64,000 bases of DNA, from the NCBI RefSeq assembly GCF_051020975.1, contig NW_027478162.1, forward strand, positions 16,120,001 to 16,184,000, read 5' to 3'. The position numbers and the translations under genes are program-made. The notes under the pieces are model-generated. The model saw only the letters and a list, made by a program, of their open reading frames with translations. It was not told the DNA's origin and ran no database searches. This document shows, in pieces, positions 11,142 to 24,021 of the stretch (its first letter is position 1; each line of letters opens with the position of its first letter). The DNA is from Osmia lignaria lignaria (lineage: Eukaryota; Arthropoda; Insecta; Hymenoptera; Megachilidae).

Positions 11142-14100
11142 TCAGATGCGTAGTTCTCGAGATATATCAAGATATTTAAAAGTTCCGAAGCCGCACCAAC
11201 ATAATAGAGATACAGAAACACCGTGGCCCCTTTCTTTGAGATAACTCTGCACTATTGCGAGCTGCAAATGCCACTTCCAGCTTAGCTGTGCAGAAGAAGA
11301 ACAACAAGAAGAAGAAATATCTCGAAATATGTCCATCAGGACCCTTCCCTTGAGATAAATCTGCAAATATCTCGGAAACGAAGCGAGCTATGGCAAAATG
11401 TTAAGAGACCTTTTTTGTAGAGAATAATGTTTCCTACAATTTACGTTCTATGACATTTTTTGATCAGAAGCGTAGTTTTCGAGATATATCGAGATATTTA
11501 AAAGTTCCGAAGCCGCACCAACATAATAGAGATACAGAAACACCGTGGCCCCTTTCTTTGAGATAACTCTGCACTATTGCGACCTGCAAATGCCACTTCC
11601 AGGTCAGCTGTGCAGAAGAAGAACAACAAGAAGAAGAAATATCTCGAAATATGTCCGTCAGGCCCCTTCCCTTGAGATAAATCTGCAAATATCTCGGAAA
11701 CGAAGCGAGCTATGGCAAAATGTTAAGAGACGTTTTTTGTAGCGAATTATGTTTCCTACAATTTATGTTCTATGATATTTTTTGATCAGAAGCGTAGTTT
11801 TCGAGATATATCGAGATATTTAAAAGTTCCGAAGCCGCACCAACATAATAGGGATACAGAAACACCGTGGCCCCTTTCTTTGAGATAACTCTGCACTAGT
11901 GCGAGCCGCAAATGCCACTTCCAGCTTAGCTGTGCAGAAGAAGAACAACAAGAAGAAGAAATATCTCGAAATATGTCCGTCAGGCCCCTTCCCTTGAGAT
12001 AAATCTGCAAATATCTCGGAAACGAAGCGAGCTATGGCAAAATGTTAAGAGACCTTTTTTGTAGAGAATTAAGTTTCCTACTTTTTATGTTCTATGATAT
12101 TTTTTGATCAGATGCGTAGTTCTCGAGATATATCAAGATATTTAAAAGTTCCGAAGCCGCACCAACATAATAGAGATACAGAAACACCGTGGCCCCTTTC
12201 TTTGAGATAACTCTGCACTATTGCGAGCTGTAAATGCCACTTCCAGCTTAGCTGTGCAGAAGAAGAACAACAAGAAGAAGAAATATCTCGAAATATGTCC
12301 GTCAGGCCCCTTCCCTTGAGATATATCTGCAAATATCTCGGAAACGAAGCGAGCTATGGCAAAATGTTAAGAGACCTTTTTTGTAGAGAATTCTGTTTCC
12401 TACAATTTATGTTCTATGATATTTTTTGATCAGAAGCGTAGTGTTCGAGATATATCGAGATATTTAAAAGTTCCGAAGCCGCACCAACATAATAGAGATA
12501 CAGAAACACCGTGGCCCCTTTCTTTGAGATAACTCTGCACTAGTGCGAGCCGCAAATGCCACTTCCAGCTTAGCTGTGCAGAAGAAGAACAACAAGAAGA
12601 AGAAATATCTCGAAATATGTCCGTCAGGCCCCTTCCCTTGAGATAAATCTGCAAATATCTCGGAAACGAAGCGAGCTATGGCAAAATGTTAAGAGACCTT
12701 TTTTGTAGAGAATTAAGTTTCCTACTTTTTATGTTCTATGATATTTTTTGATCAGATGCGTAGTTCTCGAGATATATCAAGATATTTAAAAGTTCCGAAG
12801 CCGCACCAACATAATAGAGATACAGAAACACCGTGGCCCCTTTCTTTGAGATAACTCTGCACTATTGCGAGCTGTAAATGCCACTTCCAGCTTAGCTGTG
12901 CAGAAGAAGAACAACAAGAAGAAGAAATATCTCGAAATATGTCCGTCAGGCCCCTTCCCTTGAGATATATCTGCAAATATCTCGGAAACGAAGCGAGCTA
13001 TGGCAAAATGTTAAGAGACCTTTTTTGTAGAGAATTCTGTTTCCTACAATTTATGTTCTATGATATTTTTTGATCAGAAGCGTAGTGTTCGAGATATATC
13101 GAGATATTTAAAAGTTCCGAAGCCGCACCAACATAATAGAGATACAGAAACACCGTGGCCCCTTTCTTTGAGATAACTCTGCACTAGTGCGAGCCGCAAA
13201 TGCCACTTCCAGCTTAGCTGTGCAGAAGAAGAACAACAAGAAGAAGAAATATCTCGAAATATGTCCGTCAGGCCCCTTCCCTTGAGATAAATCTGCAAAT
13301 ATCTCGGAAACGAAGCGAGCTATGGCAAAATGTTAAGAGACCTTTTTTGTAGAGAATTAAGTTTGCTACTTTTTATGTTCTATGATATTTTTTGATGAGA
13401 TGCGTAGTTCTCGAGATATATCAAGATATTTAAAAGTTCCGAAGCCGCACCAACATAATAGAGATACAGAAACACCGTGGCCCCTTTCTTTGAGATAACT
13501 CTGCACTATTGCGAGCTGCAAATGTCACTTCCAGCTTAGCTGTGCAGAGGAAGAACAACAAGAAGAAGAAATATCTCGAAATATGTCCGTCAGGCCAGTT
13601 CCTTTGAGCTGAATCTGCAAATATCTCGGAAACGAAGCGAGCTATGGCAAAATGTTAAGAGACGTTTTTTGTAGAGAATTATGTTTCCTACAATTTATGT
13701 TCTATGATATTTTTTGATCAGAAGCGTAGTTTTCGAGATATATCGATATATTTAAAAGTTCCGAAGCCGCACCAACATAATAGGGATACAGAAACACCGT
13801 GGCCCCTTTCTTTGAGATAACTCTGCACTAGTGCGAGCCGCAAATGCCACTTCCAGCTTAGCTGTGCAGAAGAAGAACAACAAGAAGAAGAAATATCTCG
13901 AAATATGTCCGACAGGCCCCTTCCCTTGAGATAAATCTGCAAATATCTCGGAAACGAAGCGAGCTATGGCAAAATGTTTACAGACCTTTCTTGTAGAGAA
14001 TTAAGTTTCCTACTTTTTATGTAGTATGATATTTTTTGATCAGATGCGTAGTTCTCGAGATATATCAAGATATTTAAAAGTTCCGAAGCCGCACCAACAT

Positions 14101-14683
14101 AATAGAGATACAGAAACACCGTGGCCCCTTTCTTTGAGATAACTCTGCACTATTGCGAGCTGCAAATGCCACTTCCAGCTTAGCTGTGCAGAGGAAGAAC
14201 AACAAGAAGAAGTAGTATCTCGAAATATGTCCGTCAGGCCCGTTCCTTTGAGCTGAATCTGCAAATATCTCGGAAACGAAGCGAGCTATGGCAAAATGTT
14301 AAGAGACGTTTTTTGTAGAGAATTATGTTTCCTACAATTTATGTTCTATCATATTTTTTGATCAGAAGCGTAGTTTTTGAGATATATCGAGATATTTAAA
14401 AGTTCCGAAGCCGCACCAACATAATAGAGATACAGAAACACCGTGGCCCCTTTCTTTGAGATAACTCTGCACTATTGCGCGCTGCAAATGCCACTTCCAG
14501 CTTAGCTGTGCAGAAGAAGAACAACAAGAAGAAGAAATATCTCGAAATATGTCCGTCAGGCCCCTTCCCTTGAGATAAATCTGCAAATATCTCGGAAACG
14601 AAGCGAGCTATGGCAAAATGTTAAGAGACCGTTTTTGTAGAGAATTAAGTTTCCTACTTTTTATGTTCTATGATATTTTTTGT
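11142..14683. repeat. Region 1 higher-order repeat, copy 3 (11 monomers, 3542 bp)
   Basis: The start matches copy 2 at offset 5796; from the monomer at 12430 onward the match is at offset 3542. Copy 3 is therefore copy 2 without seven monomers (2254 bp). The join lies between two monomers carrying the same GTAGTGTTCGAG head (6634-type and 8888-type). Its tail reads CTGCAAAT, as at 8888, not CTACAAAT, as at 6634. Confidence 0.86.
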
Positions 14684-15971
14684 TCAGATGCGTAGTTCTC
14701 GAGATATATCAAGATATTTAAAAGTTCCGAAGCCGCACCAACATAATAGAGATACAGAAACACCGTGGCCCCTTTCTTTGAGATAACTCTGCACTATTGC
14801 GAGCTGCAAATGCCACTTCCAGCTTAGCTGTGCAGAAGAAGAACAACAAGAAGAAGAAATATCTCGAAATATGTCCATCAGGACCCTTCCCTTGAGATAA
14901 ATCTGCAAATATCTCGGAAACGAAGCGAGCTATGGCAAAATGTTAAGAGACCTTTTTTGTAGAGAATAATGTTTCCTACAATTTACGTTCTATGACATTT
15001 TTTGATCAGAAGCGTAGTTTTCGAGATATATCGAGATATTTAAAAGTTCCGAAGCCGCACCAACATAATAGAGATACAGAAACACCGTGGCCCCTTTCTT
15101 TGAGATAACTCTGCACTATTGCGACCTGCAAATGCCACTTCCAGGTCAGCTGTGCAGAAGAAGAACAACAAGAAGAAGAAATATCTCGAAATATGTCCGT
15201 CAGGCCCCTTCCCTTGAGATAAATCTGCAGATATCTCGGAAACGAAGCGAGCTATGGCAAAATGTTAAGAGACGTTTTTTGTAGCGAATTATGTTTCCTA
15301 CAATTTATGTTCTATGATATTTTTTGATCAGAAGCGTAGTTTTCGAGATATATCGAGATATTTAAAAGTTCCGAAGCCGCACCAACATAATAGGGATACA
15401 GAAACACCGTGGCCCCTTTCTTTGAGATAACTCTGCACTAGTGCGAGCCGCAAATGCCACTTCCAGCTTAGCTGTGCAGAAGAAGAACAACAAGAAGAAG
15501 AAATATCTCGAAATATGTCCGTCAGGCCCCTTCCCTTGAGATAAATCTGCAAATATCTCGGAAACGAAGCGAGCTATGGCAAAATGTTAAGAGACCTTTT
15601 TTGTAGAGAATTAAGTTTCCTACTTTTTATGTTCTATGATATTTTTTGATCAGATGCGTAGTTCTCGAGATATATCAAGATATTTAAAAGTTCCGAAGCC
15701 GCACCAACATAATAGAGATACAGAAACACCGTGGCCCCTTTCTTTGAGATAACTCTGCACTATTGCGAGCTGTAAATGCCACTTCCAGCTTAGCTGTGCA
15801 GAAGAAGAACAACAAGAAGAAGAAATATCTCGAAATATGTCCGTCAGGCCCCTTCCCTTGAGATATATCTGCAAATATCTCGGAAACGAAGCGAGCTATG
15901 GCAAAATGTTAAGAGACCTTTTTTGTAGAGAATTCTGTTTCCTACAATTTATGTTCTATGATATTTTTTGA
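14684..15971. repeat. Region 1 higher-order repeat, copy 4 (first 4 monomers only)
   Basis: Four monomers match 11142-12429 at offset 3542, with a private A-to-G change at 15230. The match runs through the TTCTGTTTCC linker and stops at the monomer start 15972, where GATCAG becomes GAGCAG and the head variant changes. This is the right boundary of region 1. Confidence 0.82.
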
Positions 15972-18900
15972 GCAGAAGCGTAGTTTTCGAGATATATCGA
16001 GATATTTAAAAGTTCCGAAGCCGCACCAACATAATAGAGATACAGAAACACCGTGGCCCCTTTCTTTGAGATAACTCTGCACTATTGCGACCTGCAAATG
16101 CCACTTCCAGCTCAGCTGTGCAGAAGAAGAACAACAAGAAGAAGAAATATCTCGAAATATGTCCGTCAGGCCCCTTCCCTTGAGATAAATCTGCAAATAT
16201 CTCGGAAACGAAGCGAGCTATGGCAAAATGTTAAGAGACCGTTTTTGTAGAGAATTAAGTTTCCTACTTTTTATGTTCTATGATATTTTTTGATCAGATG
16301 CGTAGTTCTCGAGATATATCAAGATATTTAAAAGTTCCGAAGCCGCACCAACATAATAGAGATACAGAAACACCGTGGCCCCTTTCTTTGAGATAACTCT
16401 GCACTATTGCGAGCTGCAAATGCCACTTCCAGCTTAGCTGTGCAGAAGAAGAACAACAAGAAGAAGAAATATCTCGAAATATGTCCATCAGGACCCTTCC
16501 CTTGAGATAAATCTGCAAATATCTCGGAAACGAAGCGAGCTATGGCAAAATGTTAAGAGACCTTTTTTGTAGAGAATAATGTTTCCTACAATTTACGTTC
16601 TATGACATTTTTTGATCAGAAGCGTAGTTTTCGAGATATATCGAGATATTTAAAAGTTCCGAAGCCGCACCAACATAATAGAGATACAGAAACACCGTGG
16701 CCCCTTTCTTTGAGATAACTCTGCACTATTGCGACCTGCAAATGCCACTTCCAGCTCAGCTGTGCAGAAGAAGAACAACAAGAAGAAGAAATATCTCGAA
16801 ATATGTCCGTCAGGCCCCTTCCCTTGAGATAAATCTGCAAATATCTCGGAAACGAAGCGAGCTATGGCAAAATGTTAAGAGACCTTTTTTGTAGAGAATT
16901 AAGTTTCCTACTTTTTATGTTCTATGATATTTTTTGATCAGAAGCGTAGTTTTCGAGATATATCGAGATATTTAAAAGTTCCGAAGCCGGACCAACATAA
17001 TAGAGATACAGAAACACCGTGGCCCCTTTCTTTGAGATAACTCTGCACTAGTGCGAGCCGCAAATGCCACTTCCAGCTTAGCTGTGCAGAAGAAGAACAA
17101 CAAGAAGAAGAAATATCTCGAAATATGTCCGTCAGGCCCCTTCCCTTGAGATAAATCTGCAAATATCTCGGGAACGAAGCGAGCTATGGCAAAATGTTAA
17201 GAGACCTTTTTTGTAGAGAATTAAGTTTCCTACTTTTTATGTTCTATGATATTTTTTGATCAGATGCGTAGTTCTCGAGATATATCAAGATATTTAAAAG
17301 TTCCGAAGCCGCACCAACATAATAGAGATACAGAAACACCGTGGCCCCTTTCTTTGAGATAACTCTGCACTATTGCGCGCTGCAAATGCCACTTCCAGCT
17401 TAGCTGTGCAGAAGAAGAACAACAAGAAGAAGAAATATCTCGAAATATGTCCGACAGGCCCCTTCCCTTGAGATAAATCTGCAAATATCTCGGAAACGAA
17501 GCGAGCTATGGCGAAATGTTAAGAGACCTTTTTTGTAGAGAATTAAGTTTCCTACTTTTTATCTTCTATGATATTTTTTGATCAGATGCGTAGTTCTCGA
17601 GATATATCAAGATATTTAAAAGTTCCGAAGCCGCACCAACATAATAGAGATACAGAAACACCGTGGCCCCTTTCTTTGAGATAACTCTGCACTATTGCGC
17701 GCTGCAAATGCCACTTCCAGCTTAGCTGTGCAGAAAAAGAACAACAAGAAGAAGAAATATCTCGAAATATGTCCGTCAGGCCCCTTCCCTTGAGATAAAT
17801 CTGCAAATATCTCGGAAACGAAGCGAGCTATGGCAAAATGTTAAGAGACCTTTTTTGTAGAGAATAATGTTTCCTACAATTTACGTTCTATGATATTTTT
17901 TGATCAGAAGCGTAGTTTTCGAGATATATCGAGATATTTAAAAGTTCCGAAGCCGCACCAACATAATAGAGATACAGAAACACCGTGGCCCCTTTCTTTG
18001 AGATAACTCTGCACTATTGCGACCTGCAAATGCCACTTCCAGCTCAGCTGTGCAGAAGAAGAACAACAAGAAGAAGAAATATCTCGAAATATGTCCGTCA
18101 GGCCCCTTCCCTTGAGATAAATCTGCAAATATCTCGGAAACGAAGCGAGCTATGGCAAAATGTTAAGAGACCGTTTTTGTAGAGAATTAAGTTTCCTACT
18201 TTTTATGTTCTATGATATTTTTTGATCAGATGCGTAGTTCTCGAGATATATCAAGATATTTAAAAGTTCCGAAGCCGCACCAACATAATAGAGATACAGA
18301 AACACCGTGGCCCCTTTCTTTGAGATAACTCTGCACTAGTGCGAGCCGCAAATGCCACTTCCAGCTTAGCTGTGCAGAAGAAGAACAACAAGAAGAAGAA
18401 ATATCTCGAAATATGTCCGTCAGGCCCCTTCCCTTGAGATAAATCTGCAAATATCTCGGGAACGAAGCGAGCGATGGCAAAATGTTAAGAGACCTTTTTT
18501 GTAGAGAATTAAGTTTCCTACTTTTTATGTTCTATGATATTTTTTGATGAGATGCGTAGTTCTCGAGATATATCAAGATATTTAAAAGTTCCGAAGCCGC
18601 ACCAACATAATAGAGATACAGAAACATCGTGGCCCCTTTCTTTGAGATAACTCTGCACTATTGCGAGCTGCAAATGCCACTTCCAGCTTAGCTGTGCAGA
18701 GGAAGAACAACAAGAAGAAGAAGTATCTCGAAATATGTCCGTCAGGCCCGTTCCTTTGAGCTGAATCTGCAAATATCTCGGAAACGAAGCGAGCTATGGC
18801 AAAATGTTAAGAGACGTTTTTTGTAGTGAATTATGTTTCCGACAATTTCTGTTCTATGATATTTTTTGATCAGAAGCGTAGTTTTCGAGATATATCGAGA

Positions 18901-21900
18901 TATTTAAAAGTTCCGAAGCCGCACCAACATAATAGAGATACAGAAACACCGTGGCCCCTTTCTTTGAGATAACTCTGCACTATTGCGCGCTGCAAATGCC
19001 ACTTCCAGCTTAGCTGTGCAGAAGAAGAACAACAAGAAGAAGAAATATCTCGAAATATGTCCATCAGGACCCTTCCCTTGAGATAAATCTGCAAATATCT
19101 CGGAAACGAAGCGAGCTATGGCAAAATGTTAAGAGACCGTTTTTGTAGAGAATTAAGTTTCCTACTTTTTATGTTCTATGATATTTTTTGATCAGATGCG
19201 TGGTTCTCGAGATATATCAAGATATTTAAAAGTTCCGAAGCCGCACCAACATAATAGAGATACAGAAACACCGTGGCCCCTTTCTTTGAGATAACTCTGC
19301 ACTATTGCGCGCTGCAAATGCCACTTCCAGCTTAGCTGTGCAGAAGAAGAACAACAAGAAGAAGAAATATCTCGAAATATGTCCATCAGGACCCTTCCCT
19401 TGAGATAAATCTGCAAATATCTCGGAAACGAAGCGAGCTATGGCAAAATGTTAAGAGACCTTTTTTGTAGAGAATTAAGTTTCCTACTTTTTATCGTCTA
19501 TGATATTTTTTGATCAGATGCGTAGTTCTCGAGATATATCAAGATATTTAAAAGTTCCGAAGCCGCACCAACATAATAGAGATACAGAAACACCGTGGCC
19601 CCTTTCTTTGAGATAACTCTGCACTATTGCGCGCTGCAAATGCCACTTCCAGCTTAGCTGTGCAGAAAAAGAACAACAAGAAGAAGAAATATCTCGAAAT
19701 ATGTCCGTCAGTCCCCTTCCCTTGAGATAAATCTGCAAATATCTCGGAAACGAAGCGAGCTATGGCAAAATGTTAAGAGACCTTTTTTGTAGAGAATAAT
19801 GTTTCCTACAATTTACGTTCTATGATATTTTTTGATCAGAAGCGTAGTTTTCGAGATATATCGAGATATTTAAAAGTTCCGAAGCCGCACCAACATATTA
19901 GAGATACAGAAACACCGTGGCCCCTTTCTTTGAGATAACTCTGCACTATTGCGACCTGCAAATGCCACTTCCAGCTCAGCTGTGCAGAAGAAGAACAACA
20001 AGAAGAAGAAATATCTCGAAATATGTCCGTCAGGCCCCTTCCCTTGAGATAAATCTGCAAATATCTCGGAAACGAAGCGAGCTATGGCAAAATGTTAAGA
20101 GACCGTTTTTGTAGAGAATTAAGTTTCCTACTTTTTATGTTCTATGATATTTTTTGATCAGATGCGTAGTTCTCGAGATATATCAAGATATTTAAAAGTT
20201 CCGAAGCCGCACCAACATAATAGAGATACAGAAACACCGTGGCCCCTTTCTTTGAGATAACTCTGCACTATTGCGAGCTGCAAATGCCACTTCCAGCTTA
20301 GCTGTGCAGAAGAAGAACAACAAGAAGAAGAAATATCTCGAAATATGTCCATCAGGACCCTTCCCTTGAGATAAATCTGCAAATATCTCGGAAACGAAGC
20401 GAGCTATGGCAAAATGTTAAGAGACCTTTTTTGTAGAGAATAATGTTTCCTACAATTTACGTTCTATGACATTTTTTGATCAGAAGCGTAGTTTTCGAGA
20501 TATATCGAGATATTTAAAAGTTCCGAAGCCGCACCAACATAATAGAGATACAGAAACACCGTGGCCCCTTTCTTTGAGATAACTCTGCACTATTGCGACC
20601 TGCAAATGCCACTTCCAGCTCAGCTGTGCAGAAGAAGAACAACAAGAAGAAGAAATATCTCGAAATATGTCCGTCAGGCCCCTTCCCTTGAGATAAATCT
20701 GCAAATATCTCGGAAACGAAGCGAGCTATGGCAAAATGTTAAGAGACCTTTTTTGTAGAGAATTAAGTTTCCTACTTTTTATGTTCTATGATATTTTTTG
20801 ATCAGAAGCGTAGTTTTCGAGATATATCGAGATATTTAAAAGTTCCGAAGCCGGACCAACATAATAGAGATACAGAAACACCGTGGCCCCTTTCTTTGAG
20901 ATAACTCTGCACTAGTGCGAGCCGCAAATGCCACTTCCAGCTTAGCTGTGCAGAGGAAGAACAACAAGAAGAAGAAGTATCTCGAAATATGTCCGTCAGG
21001 CCCGTTCCTTTGAGCTGAATCTGCAAATATCTCGGAAACGAAGCGAGCTATGGCAAAATGTTAAGAGACGTTTTTTGTAGTGAATTATGTTTTCTACAAT
21101 TTATGTTCTATGATATTTTTTGATCAGAAGCGTAGTTTTCGAGATATATCGAGATATTTAAAAGTTCCGAAGCCGCACCAACATAATAGAGATACAGAAA
21201 CACCGTGGCTCCTTTCTTTGAGATAACTCTGCACTAGTGCGAGCCGCAAATGCCACTTCCAGCTTAGCTGTGCAGAAGAAGAACAACAAGAAGAAGAAAT
21301 ATCTCGAAATATGTCCGTCAGGCCCCTTCCCTCGAGATAAATCTGCAAATATCTCGGGAACGAAGCGAGCTATGGCAAAATGTTAAGAGACCTTTTTTGT
21401 AGAGAATTAAGTTTCCTACTTTTTATGTTCTATGATATTTTTTGATGAGATGCGTAGTTCTCGAGATATATCAAGATATTTAAAAGTTCCGAAGCCGCAC
21501 CAACATAATAGAGATACAGAAACATCGTGGCCCCTTTCTTTGAGATAACTCTGCACTATTGCGAGCTGCAAATGCCACTTCCAGCTTAGCTGTGCAGAGG
21601 AAGAACAACAAGAAGAAGAAGTATCTCGAAATATGTCCGTCAGGCCCGTTCCTTTGAGCTGAATCTGCAAATATCTCGGAAACGAAGCGAGCTATGGCAA
21701 AATGTTAAGAGACGTTTTTTGTAGTGAATTATGTTTCCGACAATTTATGTTCTATGATATTTTTTGATCAGAAGCGTAGTTTTCGAGATATATCGAGATA
21801 TTTAAAAGTTCCGAAGCCGCACCAACATAATAGAGATACAGAAACACCGTGGCCCCTTTCTTTGAGATAACTCTGCACTATTGCGCGCTGCAAATGCCAC

Positions 21901-22733
21901 TTCCAGCTTAGCTGTGCAGAAGAAGAACAACAAGAAGAAGAAATATCTCGAAATATGTCCATCAGGACCCTTCCCTTGAGATAAATCTGCACATATCTCG
22001 GAAACGAAGCGAGCTATGGCAAAATGTTAAGAGACCGTTTTTGTAGAGAATTAAGTTTCCTACTTTTTATGTTCTATGATATTTTTTGATCAGATGCGTG
22101 GTTCTCGAGATATATCAAGATATTTAAAAGTTCCGAAGCCGCACCAACATAATAGAGATACAGATACACCGTGGCCCCTTTCTTTGACATAACTCTGCAC
22201 TAGTGCGAGCTGCAAATGCCACTTCCAGCTTAGCTGTGCAGAAGAAGAACAACAAGAAGAAGAAATATCTCGAAATATGTCCGTCAGGCCCCTTCCCTTG
22301 AGATAAATCTGCAAATATCTCGGAAACGAAGCGAGCTATGGCAAAATGTTAAGAGACCTTTTTTGTAGAGAATTAAGCTTCCGACTTTTTATGTTCTATG
22401 ATATTTTTTGATCAGATGCGTAGTTCTCGAGATATATCAAGATATTTAAAAGTTCCGAAGCCGCGCCAACATAATAGAGATACAGAAACACCGTGGCCCC
22501 TTTCTTTGAGATAACTCTGCACTATTGCGAGCTGGAAATGCCACTTCCAGTTTAGCTGTGCAGAAGAAGAACAACAAGAAGAAGAAATATCTCGAAATAT
22601 GTCCGTTAGGCCCCTTCCCTTCAGATAAATCTGCAAATATCTCGGAAACGAAGCGAGCTATGGCAAAATGTTAAGAGACCTTTTTTGTAGAGAATTAAGT
22701 TTCCTACTTTTCATGTTCTATGATATTTTTTGA
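15972..22733. repeat. Region 2: overlapping 6-, 9- and 12-monomer duplications
   Basis: Three duplications overlap. About 15980-17060 matches about 19844-20940 at offset 3864 bp (12 monomers; marker AGCCGGACC). 17582 to about 18330 matches 19514 to about 20260 at offset 1932 bp (6 monomers; marker CAGAAAAAGAAC). About 18270-19240 matches about 21168-22138 at offset 2898 bp (9 monomers; markers CTCGGGAACG, AAACATCGTGG and CGTGGTTCTCG). The monomer at 20802 is a visible chimera, with a front like 16938 and a back like 18548. Because the offsets interlock, a single repeat length does not describe this region. Confidence 0.78.
22532..22550. repeat. Short hairpin-forming variant of the middle segment
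   Basis: CTGGAA (22532-22537) and TTCCAG (22545-22550) are perfect 6-bp inverted arms around the 7-base loop ATGCCAC. Most monomers read CTGCAA or CTGTAA here and cannot pair fully, so the stem belongs to one variant class. I count 18 monomers with it, among them those starting at 22412, 25310, 26920, 28208, 33682, 35936, 42698, 48157 and 53953. Confidence 0.65.
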
Positions 22734-24021
22734 TCAGATGCGTAGTTCTCGAGATATATCAAGATATTTAAAAGTTCCGAAGCCGCACCAACATAATAGA
22801 GGTACAGAAACACCGTGGCCTCTTTCTTTGAGATAACTCTGCACTATTGCGAGCTGCAAATGCCGCTTCGAGCTTAGCTGTGCAGAAGAAGAACAACAAG
22901 AAGAAGAAATATCTCGAAATATGTCCGTCAGACCCCTTCCCTTGAGATGAATCTGCAAATATCTCGGAAACGAAGCGAGCTATGGCAAAATGTTAAGAGA
23001 CCTTTTTTGTAGAGAATAATGTTTCCTACAATTTACGTTCTATGATATTTTTTGATCAGAAGCGTAGTTTTCGAGATATATCGAGATATTTAAAAGTTCC
23101 GAAGCCGCACCAACATAATAGAGATACAGAAACACCGTGGCCCCTTTCTTTGGGATAACTCTGCACTATTGCGAGCTGCAAATGCCACTTCCAGCTTAGC
23201 TGTGCAGAACAAGAACAATAAGAAGAAGAAATATCTCGAAATATGTCCGTCAGGCCACTTCCCTTGAGATAAATCTGTAAATATCTCGGAAACGAAGCGA
23301 GCTATGGCAAAATGTTGAGAGACCTTTTTTGTAGAGAATTAAGTTTCCTACTTTTTATGTTCGATGATATTTTTTGATCAGATGCGTAGTTCTCGAGATA
23401 TATCAAGATATTTAAAAGTTCCGAAGCTGCACCAACATAATAGAGGTACAGAAACACCGTGGCCTCTTTCTTTGAGATAACTCTGCACTATTGCGAGCTG
23501 CAAATGCCGCTTCGAGCTTAGCTGTGCAGAAGAAGAACAACAAGAAGAAGAAATATCTCTAAATATGTCCGTCAGACCCCTTCCCTTGAGATGAATCTGC
23601 AAATACCTCGGAAACGAAGCGAGCTATGGCAAGATGTTAAGAGACCTTTTTTGTAGAGAATAATGTTTCCTACAATTTACGTTCTATGATATTTTTTGAT
23701 CAGAAGCGTAGTTTTCGAGATATATCGAGATATTTAAAAGTTCCGAAGCCGCACCAACATAATAGAGATACAGAAACACCGTGGCCCCTTTCTTTGAGAT
23801 AACTCTGCACTATTGCGACCTGCAAATGCCACTTCCAGCTCAGCTGTGCAGAAGAAGAACAACAAGAAGAAGAAATATCTCGAAATATGTCCGTTAGGCC
23901 CCTTCCCTTGCGATAAATCTGCAAATATCTCGGAAACAAAGCGAGCTGTGGCAAAATGTTAAGAGACCTTTTTTGTAGAGAATTAAGTTTCCTACTTTTT
24001 ATGTTCTATGATATTTTTTGA
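22734..24021. repeat. Boundary segment with the GGTACAG/TTCGAGC variant class
   Basis: Monomers at 22734 and 23378 share GGTACAG, GTGGCCTCTTT, CCGCTTCGAGC and TCAGACCCC, and are 644 bp apart, flanking an ordinary B monomer at 23056. The class reappears at 34648, 35614, 44308, 45274, 49445, 55241 and 59749. The monomer at 23700 joins a B head and GACCTGC middle to the GCGATAAATC and CAAAGCGAGCTGTGG tail that marks region 3. Confidence 0.75.

Noticed and set aside
22600..22610. TTAGG as an insect telomere motif (GTTAGGCCCC)
   Set aside because: It is a single base variant of GTCAGGCCCC in isolated monomers, not a tandem TTAGG run.
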